A DNA stretch of 64,000 nt from Sulfurimonas sp. (lineage in GTDB: Bacteria; Campylobacterota; Campylobacteria; Campylobacterales; Sulfurimonadaceae). Below the pieces are notes generated by a model. The model saw only the letters and a list, made by a program, of their open reading frames with translations. It searched no databases and was not told the DNA's origin. The first letter of the stretch is position 1. Each line of letters opens with the position of its first letter. Below are positions 45,362 through 54,913 of this stretch, piece after piece. The translations under genes were made by a program, and so were the position numbers. Location of the stretch: positions 34,798 through 98,797 of the forward strand of contig NZ_JAHYJB010000006.1 in the NCBI RefSeq assembly GCF_019429335.1, given 5' to 3'.

Positions 45362-46537
45362 ATGAAACTAACTAAAATAAACCCTCTAAAAGATGAGCGG
45401 CTTGAAGAGCTGGGATTTACTTGGCACACAGACAGCGACAGCAGCAAATATATCAACGATAGTATCGTAAAGATAGGCGAGAGTGAAGCAGAGGAATACT
45501 ATGAGGCTGCAAACAAAATCTACGACATGTACACAGAAGCTGCCGAGTATGTAATTGAGAACAATCTTTTTTTTGAACTTGGAATTCCTTTTAATCTTAT
45601 CGATGCAATAAAAAAGAGCTGGGAAAATGATGTCCACTGGCATATCTACGGCAGATTTGATTTTGCAGGCGGGATGGATGGCAAACCAATCAAACTATTG
45701 GAGTTTAATGCCGATACACCTACATCTTTGTTTGAAACAGCACTGCTTCAATGGGCGCTTCTAAAGAGCAACAATATGGATGAAGAGAAGCAGTTTAACA
45801 ATGTTTACGAATCTATAAAACAGAATTTCAGACGTCTGATTACCCTCTTTGATGATACTGAACTCTTTGATGAGAGATATGACGGATGGAAAATACTCTT
45901 CTCCTCTGCTCAAGGAAACGACGAAGAGGAAGCGACTACAAGGCTGCTCCAGCAGATTGCTACGGATGCGGGTTTTAACACAGGCTTTGAGTATCTTGGA
46001 GATGTAAGGTTTGATGAGAGCGGTATATATGACAGAGATGACAACAGGTACGAATACTGGTTTAAACTCTACCCTTGGGAAGATATAGCAACGGATGAGC
46101 CGGAACTTGCCACCATACTTACAAGCATTATGCAAAATCAAAATGCGATTATCTTAAATCCGGCATACACTCTTCTTTTTCAATCAAAAGGGATGCTAAA
46201 GATACTCTATGACCTCTTCCCTGATTCGCCTTATCTTTTAAAAACATCTTTTGAGCCTCTTGCTGGAATCAAACATGTAGAAAAAAGTCTCTTCGGAAGA
46301 GAGGGAGCAAACATAAAAATAGTTGACGCAAATGGAGCAGTGCTGAGCGAGCAGGATGGTCCATACGGCAACCATAAAAAAGTTTATCAGGAGTACGTAG
46401 AACTAAATATGGACGAGGACGGCTTTAAATATCAGGCAGGTGTTTTCTTCGCCTATGAGGCTTGCGGAGTCGGCTTTAGAAAAGGCAAAGAGATTATGAA
46501 CAATATGAGCAAGTTCGTGGGGCACCATATCTCCTAG
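45362..46537 (+). CDS. Glutathionylspermidine synthase-like ATP-grasp protein (YgiC-like)
   Basis: 391 residues from the ATG at 45,362 with GGAAG nine bases upstream (an in-frame TTG at 45,353 abuts it). It matches the C-terminal synthetase of glutathionylspermidine synthase: WHIYGRFDFAGG, KLLEFNADTPTSLFE, DGWKILFSSAQGNDEEEATT, PWEDIATDEP, ILNPAYTLLFQSKGML and LLKTSFEP. There is no CHAP amidase domain. Like YgiC, it may ligate an amine to a peptide or a lipoprotein; the substrate is not known. Its TAG stop lies in a shared terminator. Confidence 0.85.
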   Translation: MKLTKINPLKDERLEELGFTWHTDSDSSKYINDSIVKIGESEAEEYYEAANKIYDMYTEAAEYVIENNLFFELGIPFNLIDAIKKSWENDVHWHIYGRFDFAGGMDGKPIKLLEFNADTPTSLFETALLQWALLKSNNMDEEKQFNNVYESIKQNFRRLITLFDDTELFDERYDGWKILFSSAQGNDEEEATTRLLQQIATDAGFNTGFEYLGDVRFDESGIYDRDDNRYEYWFKLYPWEDIATDEPELATILTSIMQNQNAIILNPAYTLLFQSKGMLKILYDLFPDSPYLLKTSFEPLAGIKHVEKSLFGREGANIKIVDANGAVLSEQDGPYGNHKKVYQEYVELNMDEDGFKYQAGVFFAYEACGVGFRKGKEIMNNMSKFVGHHIS

Positions 46538-46552
46538 CCAATGCTTTGGCTA
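46535..46552. terminator. Bidirectional terminator containing both stop codons
   Basis: Stem TAGCCAA (46,535-46,541), loop TGCT, stem TTGGCTA (46,546-46,552). The first three bases are the TAG stop of the plus gene, the last three the TAG stop of pglF on the minus strand. A T-run (AAATTTTT) follows on the plus side. Confidence 0.7.
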
Positions 46553-48283
46553 TAAATTTTTCTGGTGATTAAACTCAGGAACTATCTCCTTTAGTTTTGC
46601 CAGTTTATCTTTACATGTTAAAAGCTCTTCTATATCCTGATTTAACTTCTCTATGTCATATTTTGTAGAATTTGCAACTGTAATCGAGTCATAAGGCGTC
46701 TTTGCGTCACTCTCATCTATAAGTAGCTCTTCGTAGAGTTTCTCACCTGGGCGAAGTCCTGTAAATTCTATACTTATATCTTTTCTTCCGCTTAGCTCTA
46801 TCATCTTATGAGCCAAATCTACTATTTTTATTGGCTCGCCCATATCAAGTATAAAGAGCTCTCCGCCCTCTCCTATGGCACCGGCCTGAAGAACAAGCTC
46901 GCAAGCTTCTGGAATAAGCATAAAATATCTCGTAATGTCAGGATGCGTTACAGTAATATTTTGCCCGTTTTCTATCTGAGATCTAAACTTAGGTATTACG
47001 CTTCCGCTACTCCCAAGTACATTTCCAAATCTCACCGCAACTATTTCCGTACCGTTTCCGTTTGAATTCTGCGCATAAAGCTCGCAGATGCGTTTAGTTG
47101 TTCCCATGACATTAGTAGGTCTTACAGCCTTATCTGTGGATATCATCACAAACTTCTTAACACCGTATTTGATTGAGATATCTATAACATTCTTAGTACC
47201 CACTACATTATTTAAAATAGCTTCGTCTATATTTGACTCAACAAGCGGAACATGTTTATAGGCTGCCGCATGTATGACAATTTGCGGTCTGTACTTTTTA
47301 AATGTCTCATCCAAAAACTCTCTGTTGACTACGCTTTGCATAACAAGTGCGGTCTCTGTGTTTTGTATCTCCGAGGCGATGGCGTAAAGGTTATATTCGC
47401 TATGGTCTAAAAGTATAAGTTTTTTGGCGCCGTATCTCTCGCACTGCCTGCTTATCTCGCTTCCTATGCTTCCGCCTGCACCGGTAATTAAGATAATTTT
47501 CTCTTTTACAAAGGATGATATTCTCTTTTTGTCCAAATCTTTTGGATGGCGAGCAAGAAGGTCTTCTACAGATATATTTTTTAACTGTGCGGCAAAATCT
47601 CTGCTCTCTAAAATCTCATCTATAGATGGAAGTATCTGAATATGTTTGAAATATATTGAGAGGTTGTAGTATATCTCTTTTACTCTCTCTTTGTGGGCTG
47701 AGGGCATAGCAATAACAAGCAAATCAAATTTATTTCCCTCGCCGATTTTCTCTTTTAGTTTATGCTTTGAAATTACCTGTATGGAATCAATCGAGCGGTT
47801 CTGTATTACTTTGTCGTCATCTATAAAATATTTGACCCTGTATTGGCTGTCTGCAAACTCCGACTCCAATTTTATCCCCGCTCTGCCTGCTCCATATATT
47901 ACTACCGATTTTGTTTTTGCAACGCAGCTTCTATTCATAATATAATAGTACATGTACATTAAAAAATTTATTGCAAAGAGGTACAAAAAGAGCTCTGAGA
48001 CCAAAAATGCAAATCTTACTTTGCCGTAAAATATAGGCAAATAGAAAAGAAATGCAGCGATGTAAACAAAGCTTTTTATTAGAAATGTTTTTTGGGATGC
48101 TTTAGACCATGACAAAGAGTAGTCGCTAAAAATCACAAAAGATGAAATCATACGAATTAGAATTACGCTAAGAACCAGCATTAAGTCAAACGGCATGTGA
48201 AAAATAAAAAACGTCCACCAAAATGTGGCAAAAGAGATAACTATAATCACCAAGAAATTCAATACTCTTTTATCTATACCCAT
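46550..48283 (-). CDS. pglF: UDP-N-acetylglucosamine 4,6-dehydratase PglF (FlaA1-like)
   Basis: 577 residues. Four to five N-terminal membrane helices (about 8-115), a first Rossmann region (VVIYGAGRAGIKLE), and a C-terminal SDR domain with TGAGGSIGSEISRQ. The catalytic triad follows the inverting/retaining large dehydratase pattern, with the usual Tyr replaced by Met in NVMGTTKR (Met-x-x-x-Lys), and STDKAV before it. It starts the route to bacillosamine for N-glycans. It lies at the end of a run with pgi, galU and pglB. Confidence 0.9.
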   Translation of the reverse strand: MGIDKRVLNFLVIIVISFATFWWTFFIFHMPFDLMLVLSVILIRMISSFVIFSDYSLSWSKASQKTFLIKSFVYIAAFLFYLPIFYGKVRFAFLVSELFLYLFAINFLMYMYYYIMNRSCVAKTKSVVIYGAGRAGIKLESEFADSQYRVKYFIDDDKVIQNRSIDSIQVISKHKLKEKIGEGNKFDLLVIAMPSAHKERVKEIYYNLSIYFKHIQILPSIDEILESRDFAAQLKNISVEDLLARHPKDLDKKRISSFVKEKIILITGAGGSIGSEISRQCERYGAKKLILLDHSEYNLYAIASEIQNTETALVMQSVVNREFLDETFKKYRPQIVIHAAAYKHVPLVESNIDEAILNNVVGTKNVIDISIKYGVKKFVMISTDKAVRPTNVMGTTKRICELYAQNSNGNGTEIVAVRFGNVLGSSGSVIPKFRSQIENGQNITVTHPDITRYFMLIPEACELVLQAGAIGEGGELFILDMGEPIKIVDLAHKMIELSGRKDISIEFTGLRPGEKLYEELLIDESDAKTPYDSITVANSTKYDIEKLNQDIEELLTCKDKLAKLKEIVPEFNHQKNL

Positions 48284-48308
48284 TATCTCTCTCTATTTTT
48301 TATAATTT

Positions 48309-49520
48309 TTACTTCTCTAACGTTTTTAGCTTCTGTTTTAAAATAACTTTTCCAGCCTCTACACCGGGCTGATCATAAGCATTAATATACATAAACTTGG
48401 CACAAGTCGAAGTTAAGAGTTCATACTCATACATCAGACTCGCACAGCTTCTCTCATCTATAGTGTCAATCGTAATAACGTCGCATGGAATATCGTTAAG
48501 ATTATTGATAGACTCTATCGTGGCATCAGCTTGCTGGTTTATGAGAGAAGAGAACTCTATTCCATCAATGTAGTCCAACTCCTCAAGCCCCTTTAGTTTA
48601 ACATGCGGGATTTTCAAATCGTTGTCAAAGTCATCAACCTTTATAACAGTTACAGTTTTGTCTCTTCTTCCCTCTACGATAAGCTGTAAAAAGGAGTGCT
48701 GATCAATCGGTCCGATAATTCCTATGGGAGTGAGCCCCTGCCTTGTGCTGTTTATATCAACTTTGCCCAGACTCTCTCCCCACAGCTGTATATACCACTT
48801 GTTAAATCCCTCTAATCTTGAAGAGTATGAAAAAACTACGTTTATATTAAAACTGTTTTTGTATTCTACGAAAAATCTAGCCTTTTTAAGCACTCTCTTA
48901 TAGGTTTGACCTTTTTGAAAAAACGAGTCATAAACCTCTTTTGCACCGTCCAGAAGTTCGTCTATATCTATTCCTACAATTGCCAGCGGCAAGAGTCCTA
49001 CTGCACTAAAGACGGAAAATCTTCCGCCTACGTTTTTTGGTATCTCAAAATTTCTTATCCCGTTTGCTTTTGCGTACTCATTTAGTTTTGAGTCGCTCTC
49101 GGTAACGACCAGAGTATTGGAGCTGTCGCACTTTATAAGAGAGTTGATATATTTAAAAATAGAGACTGTCTCAATAGTTGTACCTGATTTTGATATAACT
49201 ATAAAAAGCGTGTCACCCAAATCGATGTTCTTTATTTTTGATTTTATATCTACCGGGTCGGTGGTTTCTAAAAAATGGAGTTTTTTAGTTAGATTTTTTG
49301 AATATTTTAAAAATTTATATATGGCGTATGTTCCCAATGTGCTGCCGCCTATGCCTATGACAACAATGTTTTTTTGCTTAACACCAGAAGCATACTCTTT
49401 AAAGACGGAACTATCTTGATGAACAAGATTGTAGTAGCCTACATCCTCCTTCTCTCTGACTATTTCGCTAAAAACATCCTTATCCGATATGGTCGTATTA
49501 AAATTATGCTGATAGTTCAT
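48309..49520 (-). CDS. pgi: Glucose-6-phosphate isomerase
   Basis: 403 residues, short compared with the about 550-residue E. coli enzyme but usual for the group. Motifs: VIGIGGSTLGTYAIY, VISKSGTTIETVS, NVGGRFSVFSAVGLLP, and GESLGKVDINSTRQGLTPIG; the C-terminal Lys of EAGKVILK ends the active site. It interconverts glucose- and fructose-6-phosphate, here feeding sugar-nucleotide synthesis. One base separates its start from the galU stop. Confidence 0.94.
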   Translation of the reverse strand: MNYQHNFNTTISDKDVFSEIVREKEDVGYYNLVHQDSSVFKEYASGVKQKNIVVIGIGGSTLGTYAIYKFLKYSKNLTKKLHFLETTDPVDIKSKIKNIDLGDTLFIVISKSGTTIETVSIFKYINSLIKCDSSNTLVVTESDSKLNEYAKANGIRNFEIPKNVGGRFSVFSAVGLLPLAIVGIDIDELLDGAKEVYDSFFQKGQTYKRVLKKARFFVEYKNSFNINVVFSYSSRLEGFNKWYIQLWGESLGKVDINSTRQGLTPIGIIGPIDQHSFLQLIVEGRRDKTVTVIKVDDFDNDLKIPHVKLKGLEELDYIDGIEFSSLINQQADATIESINNLNDIPCDVITIDTIDERSCASLMYEYELLTSTCAKFMYINAYDQPGVEAGKVILKQKLKTLEK

Positions 49521-49521
49521 T

Positions 49522-50361
49522 TTATGCTCTCCTTTTGTTGTAAAAATAGTTTGTAGCCTCTACAAAACCGTCTACGCTTCCGCAGTCAAATCTTCTTCCC
49601 TTGAACTTATAGGCAATAACTCTTCCCTCTTTTGCCTGTGCCAAAAGCGCATCTGTTATCTGAATTTCTCCGCCTTTTCCAGGTTTTGTCTCTCTTAAGA
49701 TGTCAAAAATATCGGTTGTAAGTATATATCTTCCGATGATTGCAAGATTTGAGGGTGCATCTTTTGGATCCGGTTTTTCTACCATGTCTGTAACTCTGAT
49801 TACGCCCTCTTCTTCCACATTGCCCGCTATTACGCCATACTTGTTGCTGTCGTGAGGCGGTATCTCTTCAACTGCTACGATTGAACAGCGATACTTCTCA
49901 TACAGTTTTACCATCTGCAACAAAACAGAATCGCCGTCATTATCGCATAAATCATCCGCCAGTATTACGGCAAAAGGCTCATTTCCGATTAAAGGTTCTC
50001 CACAAAGAATAGCATGACCCAAACCTTTCATCTCTATCTGCCTTGTATAGGAGAAACTGCATTTTGTAATAACATTGCGTATCTCTGTAAGATAGTGCTC
50101 TTTGGATGTGCCTTTTATCTGATGTTCAAGCTCGTATGAGATATCAAAGTGGTCTTCAATAGCGCGTTTACCACGACCTGTAACAATCGCCATATTCTCC
50201 ACACCTGCACCTAGTGCCTCTTCTACGCCATACTGCAACAGCGGTTTTGTAAGTACGGGAAGCATCTCTTTTGGTATTGCTTTTGTAGCGGGAAGAAACC
50301 TGGTTCCATATCCAGCAGCCGGAAAAAGGCACTTTCTAATTTTTGTAATATCTCTTTGCAT
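49522..50361 (-). CDS. galU: UTP--glucose-1-phosphate uridylyltransferase
   Basis: 279 residues. The nucleotidyltransferase signature FPAAGYGTRFLPATKAIPKEMLPV with the catalytic Lys pair is complete, as are AVILADDLCD and GKGGEIQITDALL. It makes UDP-glucose for glycan synthesis. It follows pglB after a 60-base AT-rich gap and leads into pgi and pglF. Confidence 0.96.
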   Translation of the reverse strand: MQRDITKIRKCLFPAAGYGTRFLPATKAIPKEMLPVLTKPLLQYGVEEALGAGVENMAIVTGRGKRAIEDHFDISYELEHQIKGTSKEHYLTEIRNVITKCSFSYTRQIEMKGLGHAILCGEPLIGNEPFAVILADDLCDNDGDSVLLQMVKLYEKYRCSIVAVEEIPPHDSNKYGVIAGNVEEEGVIRVTDMVEKPDPKDAPSNLAIIGRYILTTDIFDILRETKPGKGGEIQITDALLAQAKEGRVIAYKFKGRRFDCGSVDGFVEATNYFYNKRRA

Positions 50362-50421
50362 CTTCGAATCCTAATAAATTATAATTTTTTTAAATTCTAT
50401 CTAATCACATCATAAAAAAAG

Positions 50422-52551
50422 TTAAACTCTCAACCTGTACACTTTTGCCTGAGGAGTCATGATAACCTCTTCAAAAAGAGCTCTGTCATACTCTTCTAAA
50501 ACCATAAGCTGAATATAGAGCGAGTGATATGTTTTTTCATCAACGACTAAAAAAGTATTATAACTTGACATGTATATAATATTTACGCTGGCGGAAGCGT
50601 TTGCTATCTGTATATTTTTTGAAAACTTCATACTCTTGTCGTATGATGTCTGGACAAATCTCTTTATGGGCACTTTTTGATTGTTTATTGTTATTGTTGC
50701 ACTTTGTATATCAAACAAAATTCCCTGTCCGAGATTTACAATATTTTGCTCCTGCTTAAACATCTTAGTCACATAAAAGAGTGAACGTTTTTTCATCTCT
50801 GCGTTCATTAGATTTATATTTGAGAACATCTCAACGGTCGGATAGATTTCTATCATTCTGTATGGCAGATAAAAGTAGATATCTCTTGTCTTTTTGGGAA
50901 GCTCCATATCACTCTCAAGTGAGAGCAGAAAATCGTTTGTGTCATTAAAGCCGTTATCTTTTGTCATCTGCTCTATGTTTGAGAATATAGTCAAGTTTTT
51001 ATCTCTGATTAACTCTCTGTTCTCTTCTATAAATTTAAAGGTCTTCTCCGTATACTCCACATCAAGTCTTGCCATCTTTGCCGCTGCTTCTTGAGGATGC
51101 GTCAGAATAAAGCTTACGGGGAAATTTACGGCTCCGCTATGTTTTCCGCCGTCAATCAGTGTTTTAACATCGCTGTAGTACCTAATGGGATAGCCATAAT
51201 CCCACCACGCTGCTACATAATCCTCTCTCTGTGCTATATCTTTTAGTTTGTCTAAAACTTTAACCTCGTCTGCATTAAATACGGTAGGCACTTTGTAATC
51301 CTGAACATGTGCTATGTTTGGATATAAAATTGCAAGAGTCAAAGCAGTTATTGTAAGAAATTTAAGCCTAATGGTCGGCATATATCTAGCTATCTCTGTA
51401 ATTAAAAAAGCAACTCCAAAGGCTAAAACCGGAACTGCATAAATGGTAAAGCGAAGCCCTCCGACATATGCCAAAAATCCAAGACCGATAAGAGGAAGTC
51501 CAAAAAGCATGATTTTGTGTCTGTACGCCAAATAGATAAATCCTCCGACTGAGACAACAAATGTAACAACATGCCCGCTGATTCTATTTGCAAACATCTC
51601 AAAAGGAATATGACCTGCCTCTCTTATTGTCTGCATAACTGAGTAGAAGTGAAGATTTAACCCCTCTTTGCCCACTGTTACCGCATCTTTAAAAACATAA
51701 CCCTTTAGCTGGCTCCAGATGGGATTAAACCCGCCTGATGCAAAGAAGAGAGCTATCGATAGAGCTAAAACATAGTAGACATATTTATCAAACTGTTTTT
51801 GCTTGTAGATATAAAAAACACCCAAAACCAAAACGGCTCTTATGTATCCCTCAAGACCAATCATCGCAAACATCATAATTGCCAAAAGTTTATAGTTGTA
51901 GATATTTTTTCTATCCCATATCAAAACATAAAGCAAAATTAGTCCAAAAAATGAGAACTCTAGCGAATAACTTTGAGGATACCACCATCTGTATATCAAA
52001 ATATCCAGTGCCGTAATAAGAAGATACTTATCCTCGTTTGTTTTAATCGCCCAGATAATAGACCAGAGAAGAAACATGGGAAGTACAATATTTAACATGT
52101 CGGTGTCATAGTAACCGATCATTGTGCGGTTATAGTAACTCCAACCGATACTTGCCAAAAGCGCTGCAACCAGACCTAGTTCCAGATTGTCCAGACTTTT
52201 AGCAATAAGCATTATTGGCACAACCACAAGCGAGCCCAAAACAACCGGCATAAAAAGGATGATGCTCTCAAAAGAAAGAGGCAGGATAAATGCAAAAAAA
52301 GCCGTTAGCTGCGAGGCTGCGGTAGTTATCGGAGATAGGTCATTCTCTTGACTTAAACCGCTAAGTATATCCCTTGCCCCCTCCGCCCAGTAGTAGCCGT
52401 CATTCGTGTTTATCATAAACTGAGAGTTAAACTTAAAGAGCTCATAATCAGCAAACTGATAAAACCAAATCATACGAACAGCAACCGAGAAAAGAAATGC
52501 TATCGCAATGTAGAGCAGTGTAACTTTTGTCTCTCTTGTTAATGTACCCAT
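50422..52551 (-). CDS. pglB: Oligosaccharyltransferase PglB (STT3 family)
   Basis: 709 residues. About 12 membrane helices fill residues 10-430; the periplasmic domain follows. The signature WWDYG appears in DYVAAWWDYGYPIRYYSD, and the first loop acidic motif lies in NTNDGYYWAEGARDIL. It transfers lipid-linked glycans to Asn in D/E-x-N-x-S/T sequons in the periplasm. The rest of a pgl cluster (flippase, glycosyltransferases) is not in the window. It is 13 bases downstream of mqnE. Confidence 0.94.
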   Translation of the reverse strand: MGTLTRETKVTLLYIAIAFLFSVAVRMIWFYQFADYELFKFNSQFMINTNDGYYWAEGARDILSGLSQENDLSPITTAASQLTAFFAFILPLSFESIILFMPVVLGSLVVVPIMLIAKSLDNLELGLVAALLASIGWSYYNRTMIGYYDTDMLNIVLPMFLLWSIIWAIKTNEDKYLLITALDILIYRWWYPQSYSLEFSFFGLILLYVLIWDRKNIYNYKLLAIMMFAMIGLEGYIRAVLVLGVFYIYKQKQFDKYVYYVLALSIALFFASGGFNPIWSQLKGYVFKDAVTVGKEGLNLHFYSVMQTIREAGHIPFEMFANRISGHVVTFVVSVGGFIYLAYRHKIMLFGLPLIGLGFLAYVGGLRFTIYAVPVLAFGVAFLITEIARYMPTIRLKFLTITALTLAILYPNIAHVQDYKVPTVFNADEVKVLDKLKDIAQREDYVAAWWDYGYPIRYYSDVKTLIDGGKHSGAVNFPVSFILTHPQEAAAKMARLDVEYTEKTFKFIEENRELIRDKNLTIFSNIEQMTKDNGFNDTNDFLLSLESDMELPKKTRDIYFYLPYRMIEIYPTVEMFSNINLMNAEMKKRSLFYVTKMFKQEQNIVNLGQGILFDIQSATITINNQKVPIKRFVQTSYDKSMKFSKNIQIANASASVNIIYMSSYNTFLVVDEKTYHSLYIQLMVLEEYDRALFEEVIMTPQAKVYRLRV

Positions 52552-52564
52552 GCCTTTTCCTTAG

Positions 52565-53620
52565 TTATATCTCGTTATAGAGGCTGTCTCTCTCAACTGG
52601 AATAAATCCGCTGTTTTTTATGAGTGCAGTAAAATCTTCAAGCTTTACTCCGTTTGCACTCTTTGCACCGGCTGCTGAGTTTATAGACTCTTTTTCTATA
52701 GTTCCGTCTAGGTCGTTTGCGCCAAACTCCTGTGCGACAAGAGCCAAATTTACAGTTGAAGTCACCCAGTAAGCTTTTAGATGCGGCACATTATCCAAAA
52801 CTATGCGACTAACCGCCATAGTTTTTAAAATCTCATTTGCCGTTATAGGCTCTTTTATATTTAAGTAGTTATTTTGAGTCTGATACACAAGCGGTATAAA
52901 GCAGTTAAAACCGCCCGTCTTGTCTTGAAGCTCTCTTATTCTTATCATGTGGTCTATGCGGTTTGCACGGCTTTCGACATGTCCAAAAAGCATGGTAACG
53001 TTGCTCTTTTTACCCCTAGAGTGCCATTTCTCATGTATTTCCAACCATTGTGACGACGTGACTTTACCTTTGCAGATATAGTCTCTAATTTTCTCGTCAA
53101 ATATCTCAGCACCGCCTCCGGGCATAGAATCTACCCCGTACGCAACCATCAAATCAAGAATCTCATCATAAGTTTTCCCATAATGACGAGAGAGAAAATC
53201 AACCTCTGCGGCAGTCAAAGCCTTTACATGCAGGCGGGGGTAGGTTGTTTTTATCTTTTTAAAAATATCCAAATACCACTCAAGCCCTGTGTTTGGATTG
53301 TGCGCCGAGACGATATGAACCTCTTTTGCCCCGCGAGAATCTATATCTTTTACGATATTTAAAATCTCGTCATGCGTCATAGTGTACTGGTTGGGGTTTT
53401 TTCTAGTTGCGGAGTATGCACAAAACTTGCAGACATCGGCGCAGACATTGGTGGGATTTATATGGCGGTTTATATTGTAGTATGTTTTTTTGCCATGCTT
53501 CTTTTTGCGAATTGCATCTGCTAATTCGCCAAGCTCAAAAAAGTCCATATCATAGAGAGAGAGTGCCTCATCGAAGCTCACTCTATGACCTGCTAAAATC
53601 TTCTCTTTTAAATTCATCAC
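52565..53620 (-). CDS. mqnE: Aminofutalosine synthase MqnE
   Basis: 351 residues, radical SAM enzyme of the futalosine menaquinone pathway. The cluster motif is C-x3-C-x2-C in NVCADVCKFCAYSA. The MqnE-type MPGGGAEIF (not the MqnC form) and HVESRANRIDHMIRIRELQ are present. Menaquinone is the main quinone of Campylobacterota respiration. The start directly follows the metK stop; SAM from MetK is its cosubstrate, though the adjacency may be chance. Confidence 0.92.
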   Translation of the reverse strand: MMNLKEKILAGHRVSFDEALSLYDMDFFELGELADAIRKKKHGKKTYYNINRHINPTNVCADVCKFCAYSATRKNPNQYTMTHDEILNIVKDIDSRGAKEVHIVSAHNPNTGLEWYLDIFKKIKTTYPRLHVKALTAAEVDFLSRHYGKTYDEILDLMVAYGVDSMPGGGAEIFDEKIRDYICKGKVTSSQWLEIHEKWHSRGKKSNVTMLFGHVESRANRIDHMIRIRELQDKTGGFNCFIPLVYQTQNNYLNIKEPITANEILKTMAVSRIVLDNVPHLKAYWVTSTVNLALVAQEFGANDLDGTIEKESINSAAGAKSANGVKLEDFTALIKNSGFIPVERDSLYNEI

Positions 53621-54820
53621 TTATTTTAAAGCCTCAAACTTCTCAAGCTCATCCAACTGCTCCCAAGGGTAGTCGCTCTGACCAACCTGCCCGCGAGCTG
53701 CAACATCTGCATACAAAAATGTCTCTTTTGATGGAAAATCCAGATTGAATTTTCGTGTAATCCAGTTTGGAGTCAGAGGGAAGTTGCTTAGTACAAACTC
53801 TGAGAGTTTGTCATCATCCAAGCCGTCAATAACTGTTCCGTAGGTATCGACCGTAACCGAAGTAGGCTTAGCAACGCCGATTGCGTAAGATATCTGAACA
53901 AGCGCTTTTTTTGCAAGTCCAGCCGCTACGATATGTTTTGCAATGTAACGTGCCGCATAAAGTCCACTTCTGTCAACTTTCGTATAATCTTTTGAACTCT
54001 GCGCTCCGCCCCCGATTGGTGCATAACCGCCAAAGCTGTCAACTATAAGTTTTCTGCCCGTTAAGCCTGAATCATGAAGTGATGAGTGAGATACATATTT
54101 GCCTGTCGGGTTTATATGAATGATACACTCATTTTTGTTATATAGCTCCGCAGGAAGTCCAGCATCGTCTATCAACTCACCGATAAGTTCTCTGACCGTA
54201 TTGATATCCATTGTGTTTACACATGGAGCAGAGACGACAATAGTGTGGATTTTTTGCGGTTGGCACTTCTCAAAATTCTCTTTTTTGCCGTAATCCATAG
54301 TAACCTGAGTCTTGATATCAACTCCTAGTTTAGACGGGTTTGCTTTAGCAAAGTTATAAACTTTCTCCATCAAAACTCTTGCGTAAGTGATGGCACTCGG
54401 CATATAGTTTTTTGTCTCGATATCTGCGTAACCAAACATAATTCCCTGATCACCGGCACCCGTCTCGCCGTCTTCTTGGTCAACACCTTGGTTTATATCC
54501 GGAGACTGTGAATTTAAAAGAACTTGAAGCTCTACCTCTTCAGGGTGGAGACACTCCTCATTTGTAAAGTAAGGATTTCCGTCGTAGCCTATATTTACAA
54601 GAGTGTCGTGAACGATTTTTCTGTAATCTTCAGTAGTAACTCTGGTTTTTGATGTAACTTCACCGCCGATTACTATATGTTTTCCTGCAACAAAAACCTC
54701 TGATGCAACTCTTGATTTTGGATCCCCTATTATTAGTTTATCAACTATACTGTCCGCTATAATATCAGCGCACTTATCCGGATGTCCCGGACTAACTACT
54801 TCACTTGTAAAAAGATACAT
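53621..54820 (-). CDS. metK: S-adenosylmethionine synthetase
   Basis: 399 residues. MetK motifs: FTSEVVSPGHPDKCADIIAD, GAGDQGIMFGYA, and the glycine-rich GGGAQSSKDYTKVDRSGLYAARY (usual form GGGAFSGKDPTKVDRS). The S-S-K in place of S-G-K is the Campylobacterota version. It makes SAM, the donor for methylation and source of AI-2 after turnover. It follows lsrK by 93 bases. No SAM riboswitch is evident upstream. Confidence 0.96.
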   Translation of the reverse strand: MYLFTSEVVSPGHPDKCADIIADSIVDKLIIGDPKSRVASEVFVAGKHIVIGGEVTSKTRVTTEDYRKIVHDTLVNIGYDGNPYFTNEECLHPEEVELQVLLNSQSPDINQGVDQEDGETGAGDQGIMFGYADIETKNYMPSAITYARVLMEKVYNFAKANPSKLGVDIKTQVTMDYGKKENFEKCQPQKIHTIVVSAPCVNTMDINTVRELIGELIDDAGLPAELYNKNECIIHINPTGKYVSHSSLHDSGLTGRKLIVDSFGGYAPIGGGAQSSKDYTKVDRSGLYAARYIAKHIVAAGLAKKALVQISYAIGVAKPTSVTVDTYGTVIDGLDDDKLSEFVLSNFPLTPNWITRKFNLDFPSKETFLYADVAARGQVGQSDYPWEQLDELEKFEALK

Positions 54821-54913
54821 CTATTTTTTTTCCTTGAGTTATTATCAGCCCGCAAGACTCTCGCCTCGCAAACTAGTTTGAAAAGTACCCTTTGATTTTG
54901 GCTTTTACTCTTT

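Noticed and set aside
48309..49520. pgi as a truncated pseudogene because of its 403-residue length
   Set aside because: All catalytic motifs are present and short Pgi is normal for this bacterial group.
54821..54913. SAM riboswitch before metK
   Set aside because: The gap is 93 bases and shows no conserved kink-turn or pseudoknot pattern.
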